64,000 nucleotides of DNA from Strongylocentrotus droebachiensis (taxonomy: Eukaryota; Echinodermata; Echinoidea; Camarodonta; Strongylocentrotidae): positions 62,001-126,000 of the forward strand of contig JAVYIG010002757.1 in the NCBI GenBank assembly GCA_035222895.1, in the 5' to 3' direction. Positions 1 through 28,310 of this stretch are shown in pieces; the first letter of the stretch is position 1, and every line of letters begins with the position of its first letter. A program made the position numbers and the translations under genes. The notes under the pieces are model-generated. The model saw only the letters and a list, made by a program, of their open reading frames with translations. It was not told the origin of the DNA and did not search any database.

Positions 1-15195
<15,195 letters not shown>

Positions 15196-15720
15196 CTATA
15201 AAGAAGACATATATTAGCATTTTGAAATCAATTAGCCGCTTTTAGTTTTTATAAATAAATTCTTTTATGAGTTGTTTTGAAACGTCAATTATTTGTAATC
15301 GATTAGAATTAAAAGTAGTAGTAGTATTAGCAGTCGCTCTTTGCAGAACGAATTTATTTAATTTTCCACATAATATGAACAATGACAAGTTCATCAAAAT
15401 AATAAGCGTAACGTTATAAACAGAAAATTGGCGTAGAAATATGTTTGACATTTTTTTGTTAGTCTTGTAGTGCAAAATTATTTAGTTACATGAAATGAAA
15501 AAACGAACCTACTCTGAAGCAATCCTTGTTATGTATAGGTTCGCACAATAATAATTTAAGCTTTATAAATTCATAACTGAGTTTTGAAAGATTACGGAGT
15601 CAAAAGAAATATGACGGACAAAAAAAAGCGAAACAAAAACAAAAAAGAACAGTGGCAAAATGACAAGAACAGGATGGTAGGGTAAGAGAGTGACAAACAG
15701 GGAAAGAGGGAAAACGGCAG

Positions 15721-15825
15721 AAAGAGAAGAAGAAGAAGAGAGAGAGAGAGAGAGAGAGACAGAGACAGAGAGAAAGACAGAGAGAAAGAGAGAGAGGGAG
15801 AGAGAGAGAGAGAGGGATAGAGAGA
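15721..15825. repeat. (GA)n microsatellite
   Basis: Purine-only run of GA/GAA/GACA repeats, upstream of the gene A first exon. The reading frames across it are low-complexity artefacts. Confidence 0.9.
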
Positions 15826-16237
15826 CCGGCCACCGTGGAATAATAATTTTTGAGTTTTGAATTTTTGAAATCATACACAAGTCACAATTTCGATGTGTTA
15901 ATAATGGCTAGTCAAGCCAAATCTAAAACTGGGGAACTAGTTATTCTGATACGTCTGCAACAAAAAGCGCTGGAGGGCATTTTTTGATCAAAATAATGAG
16001 GGTTTTTCTTTCAATGTGCCGGGAGGGCATCCCAAAATGTTGGGCCATTGAAAGTAAAGGTTCTGTTGGAATATACCGTTCTTGCTTTAGGTTGGTGATA
16101 AGAGCTTGCTAATCTCGTCGGATAACTATGGAATTCAGTATTTTTGTCAAACATATTTGAGAGAAATTAGATGCAGTCCATTCTTCGGAAGTATGTACAT
16201 AGATATACCAAGGTTATAAGAAAATAAGTCATGTATA

Positions 16238-16879
16238 CAGTGCGTCCCAGAAAAAACGAAACCGAGAAGTATCGATGTTCTATCATAACTTAATCGCAAC
16301 TATAATTAATGAATGATACATATTTGGAAAGCTTAGAGTCTCCTCTTTCATGTGATGCTACTCAGATGATGCCGTATCAATAAACGAAATTAACAAAAGA
16401 CTTAACTCCGTTTCGTTGACAATCAGCCGTAGACGAGAGTCTTCATGCATGGCTGATTATCAACGAAACGGAGTTAAGTCTTTTGTCATATCTGCTTTTT
16501 GCTACGGCAGGCAACCAGTGAAAACGAATTCGTTTGTTAAAATTATGAAAATGTAAGGGCTACTTTAAACAAACAGATCTTTGTTATTCCTCGCTCATTT
16601 TTCCTCATTGAGGTGTCATATGAAAGGGCAGAAACTCAACTTTCTGGAAATGTGAATTTTTCTTCGAAATTCAGATACCGCCCGCCAAATGTCTTTTGGG
16701 TTTCCTTCCTTCAAATTGCTTTTAATCACTCATGCGTGAAATATGCATCATCTGAGTAGCATCACATGAAAGAAGAGACTCCAAGCTTTCCAAATATGTA
16801 TCATTCATTAATTATGGTTGTGATTAAGTTATGATAAAACATCGATACTTCTCGGTTTCGTTTTTTCTGGGACGCACTG
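16238..16879. mobile_element. Tc1/mariner-like MITE with long inverted repeats
   Basis: Ends CAGTGCGTCCCAG... and ...CTGGGACGCACTG, flanked by TA on both sides (16236-16237, 16880-16881). The terminal inverted repeats extend about 140 bp. A second inverted repeat sits inside (about 16392-16430 against 16450-16490) around a short loop. No transposase is seen. TA duplication and the CAGT end fit the Tc1/mariner superfamily. Confidence 0.8.
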
Positions 16880-17164
16880 TATATCTTCAAAACATTATTT
16901 GCGTGAAACAGCTCATGAGTATGAGCGGGAAAATTGATGTGACATATGACTCGCATTTCTTTCATTTGTAAAATTGTATCGAGTTGATATGAGTATTTCC
17001 ACAGGTGCCCCATGCAAGGATTCCATACTACAACTAGCAAGTGAATTAATCGTTCTCAAAAAATTGTCTGGGTTTTGATTAGAAAAGAAAACGTGAGTCG
17101 TCAGCAACCAAAATGAAGGACAGGGTTGTTGAGGACATGTAAACAAAATCATTAATATACAAAA

Positions 17165-19350
17165 TAAAAAGTGATGAACTAGTTCTTGAACCACTTCAAG
17201 GCAATCCGTCTGATTCCGTAGTTAGAAAGTTTTTAAAGAAGTATTTCGTGATTTATCGTGTGAAAGGCCTTCAAGAAATTCAAGAAAACACCCACATAAT
17301 GCTTGAAATTGTCAATAGAGCGACCCATCTTATTTACTGGGATCAAAAAGGCATTTGTTGTACTGTGGTTTTCGCGGAAGTCAAACTTTGACTGATAAAA
17401 AATATTACTATTTAGTATACAAATATACAATGACACTCTAGGATCTAGCCGGAACTATTCGCATCGAAGGAACATCAACTAATGAAAAGTACTAATGATG
17501 TTCCAGAGTGCGACTAGTTTTAGCTTGTCCCGGGAATGATCCATTTTATATTTGTTTTTATATCCCTTCAATCTATATTATTCCTACGCGTCTGTAATAA
17601 CATGAACCTTATACTCACATTCACAACTTACATTCAGATCGAAATGAAATAAAAGAAAAATTGCACAGTTTAAATGAAACATTGAAAGATGCAAATATGT
17701 TTAGCTGGCGCTATTGCATTAGTGTAGTGCAGTTATCGCACAGCGTAAATTGCATGGCTTGAGCGCGCGGCCGTGACACCGCGGGAGTTGGCCGTGTGGA
17801 GGCATTGAATCCTGTACGCTCGCTTGGAAAACGCATAGTTCAATTTTTCCCTAGGGAAAAAGGGGACTATGCGTGACGACAGCAATAAAAAATGAAGTTT
17901 TCCGATGTAGTCGGCAGGAAACGTCTTTTATAGTAAAATATTGTTTTTCTTGTTGTGTATACTTCTAATGCAACAATCTTACGATTATAATACATATTAA
18001 GTTCACAGTACGAAAACAGAATTTTAGATAAAGTTGTCGGTAAGAAAATAGGTCTGTAGTTTCCCAACTCTAACGGATCTCCTTTCTTCAAGACTGGAAC
18101 AACTTTTGCCAATGTCATCAAGGGTTATTTTTTTAAAAGAGATAACTGCTTATTTCATCATGTCCAGAGCTCCGCTTATTGTTCAGTCCGTTAATTATGT
18201 CAACAATTTCACTTTCAGGAATTGGTGTAAAATGTATAGAAAATGAATTTGGGGCTACAAAAAAGTCATTGAAATGCTTATTTGAGACCGGTATCTTTTG
18301 GACAAGGTTTAGGCCAATTTTTGAAAAATAATCATTAACAAGATTCAGGAATAGTTCGAAAACAAGAATTATAAGCATGCTTTAAAAGATCCAATAAAAA
18401 AGTTCCTAAGGATTCATCAAAATTATCAATTTGATATATCACTGACCAGTCAGTAGCTCAAGGTATTTCTCTAAACCTGCCAAATTTTCTTCAGAAAAAT
18501 CACGCTTTGAATCTTCGAAATTGGCATGTATCAGCGAGATTTTTTCAATTGGAAAGTGAGTGAAAATGAGAAAGCGGTCTGACATTTTAGACAAGATTAT
18601 ACCGATTTAGTGAAGAAAAGAAAGAAATCAGCCTTTTTTCAAATATTATCATTCAGACTAGCAGTATAATTTGTAAACCTCGTTGGTTTAGTTATAAGTC
18701 GTAGAAAACTAGCTGTAAAGAGGGTGTCGACACAATTTTAAACAAATATATCAGTGGCGTTTTTCAATAAATTTATGTTTTAATCTCCTAATAGAAAACA
18801 CATTTTATTTTAATAACATTAATGGATGCAGTAATAATTCGTGGCAAGCACGAGAAAATCGTCTCTGCTCGAATTTGGAGGTTTATAAATTGTTCCTATT
18901 AGGATGTTTGTATTGTCTCGCACAATGACTTCAATAAATACTGTCTCAATAAATATTTCCATACGATTTAATTGTGGTTGTAATTTATATCCATGTACTT
19001 CAGATATGTACATAAGACACCACCTCTTGTCCGCTCTAACCTATTATATGTACTCATATCATTACCTGGGAATGAGCATAAAGAAGGACAAATATCGTTA
19101 ACAAACCATGTTTCAGTAACACTAATCGCAGAAAAACGTTGCTTTGTAGTATACAATAATGTTCGTAAGTCATCGAAACTTTTCGTTGCACTGCGAATAC
19201 CGCAGTATTTTTGACTTTTTGAATGCGCAGTTTACTGACGAATATGGTAAAAATCATCGGTAACATGTTATAATTTAATTTATGATTTGAAATGTGTATT
19301 TTGCAATTCAAGTTATTTTTTGGATGGATGTTTCTAGAATGGTTTTTAAG
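17165..19350 (-). mobile_element. Decayed CR1/Jockey-like LINE (endonuclease plus reverse transcriptase)
   Basis: Minus-strand frames, broken by shifts and stops, give in order an AP-endonuclease region (ISVTETWF at about 19.1 kb, IGTIYKPPNSS at about 18.87 kb), the start of reverse transcriptase (INGLNNKRSSGHDEIS, about 18.15 kb), KKGDPLELGNYRPI (about 18.07 kb), FDFRENHSTTNAF (about 17.37 kb) and FLKAFHTINHEILL (about 17.25 kb). Catalytic motif A has lost its Asp residues, so it is dead. About 500 bp without homology separates two adjacent RT motifs (about 17450-18000), probably another insertion. Confidence 0.75.
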
Positions 19351-19699
19351 TTGTGTTCAATAATTTTCTTAACGATTTATTTAACACAACTTAAAAATCG
19401 GCCCAAACAAAAGCGCAAGACTAAAGATTTTAAAAGACATTATAAACGTTTATTTATGCAGAATGGCTGCTTCCTAAGACATATGGAGCATGTGAAGATT
19501 TGATATCTCTAATAGCAGTAATGCCATAGGGAAAAAGAGAATGTAGCCCCAAAAAATGAATTTGTCTACCTTTAACCTGCCACTCGTCGAAACGAAGACC
19601 AATGAAACTACGGAGGTCCTTGATCTGCAACAACTTGTAGTATGACTCCACACAAGAGTGAACTATTTATGATCTAAAAGCATAAACAAGAACAAACTA

Positions 19700-19930
19700 A
19701 ATTCAATAGGTCGACGGCTTTGCAGCGTGACGGCGGTTTGTCTTTTGTCATATTTTTGTAATAGGAGTTCCGCTTTTGGCGATCCGTACGGACTCGTAAG
19801 AAAAATCAGTGTATATGAAGGGGGTATAATTGGTTTAATAGCTTTGTCGACTGCTTTGAAGCGTGACGAAGGTTTTTTCTGGTCATATTTTTGAAAAAGG
19901 ATTTCCGTTTTTGTACACGAGAATCTTTTT
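19700..19930. repeat. Direct duplication, period about 123 bp
   Basis: Two diverged copies share TCGAC-GCTTTG-AGCGTGACG, GTCATATTTTTG and TTCCG-TTTT. They account for the repeated QKYD reading frames on the minus strand. Confidence 0.55.
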
Positions 19931-22685
19931 CTGTACACACCGAGAAGCCTGAATAAGTCCTTCTTTGTGTTCTGTATGCCACGCATGCAAATCTGGCATC
20001 AATGCTTATATATGTTGAAGTTTGTGCATGTGTTGAAGAGGGTTGCACACGACAAGAAAAGTTTTACCCTATCAAAGATAAAAACCTATTCGCTACCTCT
20101 TTTAAACTCAAATTGTACATTTTCTTCCCACACACGGTATGATAATGAAGTTTGAAGTTACCTCTCTGAATCATGGTAACTCAAAGTTTGATACGGAAAA
20201 TTCAGCCTGAATAAGCTTTTGACATGTTTACACTACGAGAATATATGTTTAATGAAAGTGAGAACAAAATACAAAAGTGTATAAGCTTTATAAGGCGAAG
20301 ATCAAAAACGGGCATATTTTATCTTCAACGACATTTTGTCGAAAATGAAACTCAAAACAAAACACCATATGTAGGTCTCCGAACCTAAATAACCATATCA
20401 CAGATATTCTGTCCTCGTGATGAAATACACACACATACAAGAATATTTAATCTCTTTGATGCAGTACCTATAAGACATTCCATTGAAGATTATACAATCA
20501 CGTTACGATTATCATCCTCAGTCCAGACTTTAACGATTTGCATTTATGCATTCTTCGTGATATTTTATGCTGATTATTCATTTGCATTGGACGCAGAATT
20601 GGTAAGAATATCTATAATTTAGTTGTTAACAGTATGTATTATTGGTATCATAACTATCTTTTGTTACCAAAAAACTGACACTGTGTAACTTGAAAATACG
20701 AAATGTAAAAATAAGCTGAACTAAACTCAACTCAAAGAATGAGGTAATCGTTAAACTACAAGTACAGTTTTTCCAAGCATATATTCCATTTCCAAGCTTA
20801 AAACAGAAAGTTTCATAACAATATTGCCATCAGGAAATGCTTCATGAAGGATTTTTTCTTCGTATTTAAGGGTGATTAACCAATGTAAACACGGAGTACA
20901 AACAGTTAAGTTGATGTCAGCATGGATGACATTGAGAAAAGAGCACAATATTTGAGTATCGTCAAAATAAAACAAATTCCATTTAAATAACATGATGCCA
21001 TTGTTTACCTTTGCCCCACTGCCTGTTCACGGTTGCAGTCTGAGCATGAGCATGTAAAGGTAATTTTCGCAGACCAAATTGTGAAATACACAGAGACAAA
21101 ATACTGATACGTGCTCATGAAAGTTATGTAATCATTATTAATTTATGCGCAATCAGTGCACTCACTGATACATAGGTGAAAGTATTCTTTGAAAAGGGGG
21201 AACAAAGGCTATTTATGTAGCACCTCCATTCTGTATGAGTGATTATTTCATAATGTACAAAGTGGGACCTCTTCATGTTTTGTAGATATGTGGATATTCG
21301 GGGTCATTTGGGACATCTTCTAACCGTGAACTGGTTTGTTGCTCAATTATGTGCATAATAATTGTACCAGGAGATGGCGAACGACAACCCGAAGGATATA
21401 GTAATTCGTATTGTGCACGTATTACATATTATGTAGTTGTATCTATACTTCAAAATAAACCATGTACCAGGAATCGATGATTAATAAACAATGATAGATA
21501 GTAAATGATAAATGATAGAGAATAGATAATACACTTTTTTAAATCAGTGTCAAGGTCAGTGACCTTTTACTTTGCAACTAAACTTTTCACCACTTATACT
21601 TAGAAGAAATTGCTCAGTTGAAATAAATAACAATAAACAAAAACAGTCGAATAAACAAACAAACGGATACACAAACAGGCACAGAAAACAAAACAAAAGG
21701 GGTCTCACCCACTTACCCGACCGCGCCCACAAAAGTGTTAAACAATTGACAGACACATATCTCTTTATCTCTGTTTTGAAATTAAAAGTAGCATTTCCAC
21801 CGATTCTTTTCGTATTTACTACTGATTTGTCTAATGAATTGTCTATTGAATTAAGGCATGATTTTATTCCACCTTTTCAAAACATCCTGACCTCTCCAAT
21901 ACGTGACCTTTTTCGAGTGCAGATTCCTCATACCGAAATTGCCTAGCACGGTATATTTCTTGATTAAATCAAATATGAATAAATGGTTGATTCAATTATG
22001 AAGTAATTATACTGTTATAACCCAAAGTTCCAAAATGACAACCTTGATTCTAGCATATTTTCTTTAATTTGTTTGTTAGGGTTTACAGAAATGTGACCTC
22101 CTGGTTAATATTTGCATGTGGTATCTGCGGAGAAGTGAACTGTCTTTTATTTATTTATTTGTGTAAAACACAAGTTTGTCGTTTATGAGAGCATATTTAT
22201 TTTAGCCCGGGTCTTAAAACTGTGGGTAAAGTAGATCCGATACTCTTTATATGCCTAGTATTTGATTTGATATGATATGATTTGTTTTGTTTTCTTCTGC
22301 ATTCCATATAAATATAAGCAATTTTCGGTAAGATAACAAACATAAAATACTTTTTTAACAATAAATCATGAATAAGCAGATATACACAACAGTTATTATA
22401 GAAAGGAATATTAAATTAAAATGTCAGATTATTATTTCATCAAACTTTATATAATTATTAGCGGAAGATGGACTGCCATTGTATAAGAAAATTGCTTGAA
22501 AATATGACACCCCGAAACAAATCTTATGAAAAAGATGAACATATTCTTTTAGAAGAATGGACAAATAATTAAAAGCATATGTAAAATATAAGGATAATAA
22601 AGATGATGGGTGTAATGATAGTATCACTCTCTTCAAAGTAATTATTCTACTAACTCCTTCTTTCTGTAATTTATTTAATCTGAAA
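19931..22685. other. Intergenic sequence, no feature recognised
   Basis: AT-rich intergenic DNA. Short open frames on both strands show no domain, splice support or codon pattern that I recognise. Confidence 0.45.
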
Positions 22686-23105
22686 GGCTAGCCGTGAAAC
22701 GGCCAATCGCCGCGGAAATTTGCACGCATGTCAAGTGAAGTGTATAAAATACTACGTTAATTTTTTTGTTGTTGAAAAATTCACTCCTTTGCATATTTAT
22801 GGTAATTTATGCAAATATGGTCATAAAATTCACCTCTTTTTAAGAAAAATGACATTTCCATATGTTTTGTACACACATCACGACAATGAGCGATTTTCGG
22901 GCTGACATGCAAAGACAAAAGGTCACGTGACTTTGTAACTGTACGTCCGATTTTCAGAAAAATTGTTTTAAAAGATGCGTAAGACTCGAAGTAAAAAAAA
23001 TCAGCGAGCGGCGGAGCACCATCCGTATGCGTTCCCGAACAATCAAAAAAATCGCGGAGGGGGAGGGGGGGGGGGGGCATAATGCCCCCGGCCTTATTGG
23101 GGTTA
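22686..23105 (+). mobile_element. Dispersed repeat, copy 1 (second copy inverted at 43.1-43.8 kb)
   Basis: Shares with 43110-43780, in opposite orientation, long matching blocks: TTGCACGCATGTCAAGTGAAG, TTTGCATATTTATGG, AAAATGACATTTCCATATG, GGTCACGTGAC and CCATCCGTATGCGTTCCC. It ends in a G-run followed by CATAATGCCCCC, a small hairpin. No coding capacity is seen, so probably a non-autonomous element. Confidence 0.7.
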
Positions 23106-23687
23106 AATGGGGGAATATGACGGATCTAAAATTTGGTTTTTGAACAATTCCGAATGTCAAACAATATGCACATATGCTGGAAATATTTCCCTTAATGTAG
23201 CGCAAAAAGGTTAGATCGTATGCGGTTTTCTGTGTATTGCATATTACCATAGTGATCAAATTGTTACAGGCATGACATCACCAAATAATGACACATATTA
23301 ACTGCGGGATGAATGGCTTATACTTTTTCCTGTTTTCGGAGTTGATATTGAATATCAGTCTCAGCAATATGTAGCATTGTAGAAATACAATAGGAAAAGT
23401 AGAAAACAACTTCTTTCTTTTCTTTTGTATCTTACGGTTAAAATATCAAATTCATTTGTATTATACACCACTGTTGTCTTACACACAAAAAAAATAAAAA
23501 AATACAGACATTTTCTATTTCCACTCAAAAAAAAAAATTCCCAATTTCAATATCTATGGAAGGGTTGAAATGACGACTCTTGAGCATGGTTTCCGATTCA
23601 GCCACAAACACCTGTTGGCAATTTATCTGATTTTGCAGGTATTGCTATTGTGGTAAAGCCTTCAGGAGTAACACTATATTTGGTTAC
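23106..23687. other. Intergenic sequence, no feature recognised
   Basis: Non-repetitive AT-rich DNA with short A-runs (23488-23505, 23527-23538). It would be the 3' flank of the candidate exon next to it. Confidence 0.4.
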
Positions 23688-24040
23688 TTAAGCAGGTCCC
23701 ACGCGGCATAAATCTCCGCGACATTCAGGTGTTTGGAAGCTGTTGGCGTTGTTCTGGTAGTTGACGTGGCTGTGGTTGGTGAGAATGTTGTTGAAGAAAC
23801 GGTCGGAAATTACTGTGGTGGTAGTGGTCGCTGCACAAGAGCCAGTTGTGACCGTCAACATCGTTGTTGGTGTTGCTGGTGTTGTTGTTTTGGTTATTGA
23901 TGGTGTTGGTGGTGCTCTTTGTGGTTGTGGTGCAGGTGATAGGGGTCTTTCCTCAGATGAGCTTGCTTCCGAAGAGCTTGATTCAGAAGAACTAGAGTCA
24001 CTCCTCCTATCTCGCATTAGTCCATGCATAACACTTCTTC
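23688..24040 (-). CDS. Candidate terminal exon, Ser/Thr/Pro-rich
   Basis: After the acceptor GTCGATTTTAG at 24041 a frame opens in phase 1 and runs to a TAA at 23688: SVMHGLMRDRRSDSSSSESS, an acidic serine run, PAPQPQRAPPTP, a Thr-rich part, and NHSHVNYQNNANSF near the end. The serine run uses AGT, TCT, AGC, TCA and TCG in turn, which points to protein-level constraint rather than a simple repeat. I see no domain. It could be a cytoplasmic tail or an alternative last exon of gene B (same strand, and phase-1 donors are available there), or part of a separate gene. Confidence 0.5.
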
Positions 24041-25960
24041 CTAAAATCGACAAAAACATCGTAAAGATAACTGTTATAAGGCGGACACAAGTTACCCCCC
24101 GTCATTCTTTCACGTGTTCTAGTGTATATAAAAAAAAAACGAAAACCTTTTAGTGGGTTTTGTTTTATTAAAGACAAGATTAAAATTAAATCTTGGACTG
24201 GGTGCCAGACTAGGGAATTTACCTGGCTCAAACAACATTTGTGAAGGCTGGAAAACACAACTCTTGCCGAATCGCAGGGCAGAACAGTTGAAATACACGA
24301 GGATATTGGAAATCTTTTGAAAGTACACACACACAAGCTGCTGCCTTGGGGGCACAATACTGTACCTCTCTTCAAAATACATCCTAAAACGTTTCTTTTC
24401 AGAAGTAATTTCCATTTTTCATAATGACTTAAGGAAGTATGCCTAGTATATCTCACTCTTCTCCATTCTTTGCTTTCCTCCTCTCTATTACAGCGCATAT
24501 GGACATATGAAGATAAATATTGGATATCATGACACCCAGTAGGTATGTTTATGGTATCAGTGAAACTTGAGAATATTATTTATCTCCTTGAATGAAACTT
24601 GGTTAGTTGATTTGAGATAATCATGACATTAATTTTTGTTTGCTTCCTTTAATCACAAGCCGTTATAAAATGATATTACATGCACTATGCACCTACATAT
24701 GTAATTACCTATGCCATTTACTTATCAGCAAGGATGAAGAATACAAGTCTTTGATAAAATATAAACCTCCTGACCGAGTTGCCAATTTGAGATCCTATTA
24801 ATCATACCATAACAAATTGAACAGTTTCTAGTAAACTACGAACATTGTCTCGGAAACTGGGAATGCCTATATATGACCCTTTTCAATGTATACTTTCTTA
24901 CAAATATGTCTGTTTCCATACAAAATGATTTCGGAATATAAAGTGGCCACTGTAGGCAGGTGGCCTCTAAAGACAGGTTCTTCAACCCACATCTTTCTCG
25001 AGGGAGATAAAATACATGGCTACTATACACAGCTGACCTTAATAGAGAGGTGTCCACTATTAAAGACAGGTTTGATTCCATTCAACTCACCCCAGGCTAA
25101 TGAAACTAGTAGAAGAAATAATATTGATAAGTTAATAAAATTCGCCATCGTGTTTGGTGATTCAGGCTATGTCCTGTGAATGTTCTCAGTTTTTCTATTC
25201 AATTAATATATGCTCGTTGATTAGGAAAGTGAGGTATGAATGATCTAAATGTTTCTACCATTATTTCGTGTTCGTTAAAAGAGTAACAAAAACACTCACC
25301 CCTCCTTACTGTTAAGATTATATATTAGGCAATGCATAATTATAGGATGTTTTTAATAAAAAGGTTTTTAGAAAGGTGAATTTGTATGACATCACCTGAG
25401 GAAGCAACAAGTCATCGCTAATTTTAACCTCAAAACAGGACCTCGGTACTGGTTTGTATGCTTCTGACAAAAGTGTTTTCTCTTCGGAGCCAAAAGGGCA
25501 AGGACATTAGCCCCAGTACTTTAACACAGACTTAACGCCTTTCTGACTTCAAACAAACAAAAGAGAAAATGAATAAATAAATAAATAACAATTAGCTGAC
25601 TTTCAACAAACCGCAGAATTGATCTAAACACAATAATTTATTATCTCTTTTTCACTTTATTTACATGGTCATGGGAATGAAAGGCATATTTGTTTACACA
25701 GTCACATACATCTGCACAGCAATGGAAATCTTTTTAGCGTGTGTGTGTTTGTGTGAAAGGTTTTTTTTTAAGGTTCACAATATTGTTTTGCACATCGATT
25801 TTTCTGCTTATATGTAAGAACGGTGCTAGTGTCATGAAATTGGGGACAATTTGTGGTCTTCTTATATCTTTCCTTGTTTCATATGTAGACCGGAAATGAT
25901 GACTTGCAAATCAGCAACAACTTTACATGACTGCCTATAAATACGTATAGACTTTTAAAA
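24041..25960. other. Intergenic sequence, no feature recognised
   Basis: Open frames on the minus strand at 24.1-24.5 kb read through the splice acceptor of the neighbouring candidate exon and show no family features. The rest is AT-rich and unremarkable. Confidence 0.4.
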
Positions 25961-26737
25961 AAAAGCTTCCGGTTGCCCAAATATCGATGAAATGTGAAAC
26001 TTATTTGAGCGTCCTAACTTCGAATTTTAAGTCAGGAAATAAGTCATTATCATTGTTATTATCATTGTTGAAAACTGTTAATGAAGAGTTTCGAGAAGTA
26101 ATGAAGTGGATTAATGCTAATAAGTTATACTTGAATCTTCAGAAAACTAATTATATACTGTTCAGTAATTTAGTTAATGTTTTGCCAGGCGAAGTGGTAT
26201 TTAATAATAACCCAATTGAAAGAGTAACTTCAACAAAATTTCTTGGGATACACATAGATGAGAAACTGAATTGGAAAACTCATGTGGACAAATTAAGTAA
26301 AGTGGTGTAAAAAAATACTGGTGTTATTTATAAGTTGAGATCATGTATACCGCAAGAAGTAATGTTCATTTTGTACTCTACTCTTATTTTATCATATATT
26401 AATTATGGTATGTTGGTATGGGGCAAATCATCCCAAACTCAAATCCACAGGCTTTTCGTTATGCAGAAGCGTGTTATTAGAATAATATGTAAAACGAATT
26501 ATCGTGCACATACAAATCTACTTTTTTATGAAAACGGTATTCTAAAACTAGAAGATCTCTATTCAATGCAACTTGGAATGCTCATGTTTAGCATTCACTC
26601 TGGGGACCTCCCTCCTGTCCTTGCTCAAATCTTTAGAAGAAATAACCAAATTCACAGCTATAATACTAGACAGGCTTCTGCTCTCCATCTACCATATGCA
26701 AGGACAACCTTCACTTTGAATACACTAATGTCCACTG
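25960..26737 (+). mobile_element. LINE fragment (Jockey/CR1-like), 5' part of a split copy
   Basis: Encodes the C-terminal part of a reverse transcriptase after the catalytic motif: VMKWINANKLYLNLQKTNY, FLGIHIDEKLNWKTHVDKL, LILSYINYGMLVWG, QKRVIRIICKTNYRAHT. One in-frame TAA at 26308-26310 breaks it. The family matches the fragment inserted at 53781-55031. It is interrupted at 26738 and continues at 30243. Confidence 0.8.
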
Positions 26738-27029
26738 CAGGCGCGGATCCAGGATTTCCCAAAAGGGGGGGGGGGGGCCGGAAATTTGAAAATTGCGCAG
26801 ACCGTTTTTCAACTCAACATACCAATACTGACAAGGTCAGAGGGGGGGGGGCTGAAGCCTCTTGCCCGAAAAAGTAATTTTCTGGTTTCATAATTCGGCT
26901 AGTGAGCGAAGCGAGCGAGCAAAAATTTGAGGATAATTTGTATTTTGTGAAAGTGTTATTTATCACCAAAATATACGACAAAAGATATAACAAATTCATA
27001 TTCGGGCAGCTCGCTGTTCCCCCCCCATT

Positions 27030-28310
27030 ACGCGCGAAGCGCAGAAGCTTTCTTGTTTCATGAAATTATTAGAGAAAGAAGAGGATTCGTTGTACCATTC
27101 TCGACTTCTAATCCTTGTCTGAATTTAGTTCCTCCCCCCTCCCGCGCGAAGCGGGGAAGTTTTGACCTTTCATTAATTGATATTAGAGAAAGAGAAGATT
27201 TGTTGTTCCATTCTCGACCCTCAATCCTTCTCTGAATTCAGATTCCCCCCTCCAGCGCAAAACGCAGAAGCGTAACGTTTCATTAAATTATTAGAGAAAG
27301 AAGACGATTCGTTGTACCGTTCTCAATTCTTAATCATTGTCTGAATTCAGTTTCCATACCCCCTCCCGCGCGAAGCGCGGAAGCTTTGACGTGTCATTAA
27401 ATCATTAGAGAAAGAGTACCGTTCTCGACTCTTAATCCTTGTCTGAATTGAGCCCCCCCCCCTCTCCTGCACGAAACGCGGAAGCTTTAAAGTTTCATTA
27501 AATTATTAGAGAAAGAAGACGATTCGTTGTACCGTTCTCGATTCTTAATCATTGTCTGAATTCAGTTTCCATACCCCCTCCCGCGCGAAGCGCGGAAGCT
27601 TTGACGTTTCATTAAATCATTAGAGAAAGAGTACCGTTCTCGACTCTTAATCCTTGTCTGAATTGAGCCCCCCCCCTCTCCCGCACGAAGCGTGGAAGCT
27701 TTGACGTTTCATTAAATTATTAGAGAAAGAAGACGATTCGTTGTAGCGTTCTCGATTCTTAATCATTGTCTGAATTTAGTTTCCATACCGCCTCCCGCGC
27801 GAAGCGCGGAAGCTTTGACGTTTCATTAAATTATTAGAGAAAGAAGACGATTCGTTGTACCGTTCTCGGTTGTTAATCATTGTCTGAATTCAGTTCCCCC
27901 CATCCGCGCAAAGCGCAGAAGCTTTGACGTTTCATTGAATTATTAGAGCAAGAAGATGATTCGTTGTTCCATTCTCGACTCTAAATCCTTGTCTGAATTC
28001 AGTTTTCCTCCTCCCGCGCGTAGCGCGTAAGCTTCTGACGCTTCATTAAATTATAAGAGAAAGAAAATATTTTGTTGTCCAATTCTCGATTCTTAATCCT
28101 TTTTTGAATTCATTTTTCCCCTTCCGCGCGAGGCGCGGAAGCTTTGACCTTTCATAGTTTAATGAAATTATTAGAGAAAGAAGATAATTCGTTGTTCCAT
28201 TTCCCAATTTTAATCCTTCTCTGAATTCAGTTTCCCCCTCCAGCGCAAAGCGCAGAAGCTTGACGTTTCATTAAATTATTAGAGAAAGAAGATGATTTGT
28301 TGTACCGTTT
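27030..28310. repeat. Minisatellite, about 12 units of about 112 bp
   Basis: Each unit has a palindromic core near CGCGCGAAGCGCGGAAGC, then TTTGACGTTTCATTAAATTA, TTAGAGAAAGAAGA, CGATTCGTTGTACC, TTCTCGA-TCTTAATC and GTCTGAATTCAG. Units at about 27.37-27.57 kb and 27.58-27.78 kb repeat as near-identical pairs. Confidence 0.85.

Noticed and set aside
15563-15880. Ser/Leu-rich minus-strand frames at 15.6-15.9 kb
   Set aside because: They translate a (GA)n microsatellite.
17450-18000. Possible SINE or small gene inside the decayed LINE
   Set aside because: The stretch interrupts the LINE but I see no clear A/B boxes, tail or target duplication, so I give it no name.
23761-24153. Val-rich plus-strand frame at 23.8-24.1 kb
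   Set aside because: It is the complement of the Ser/Thr-rich candidate exon; the minus frame has the acceptor and the more natural codon use.
24007-24498. 163-residue minus-strand frame at 24.0-24.5 kb
   Set aside because: It crosses the splice acceptor of the Ser-rich exon and ends in a different frame; no family features.
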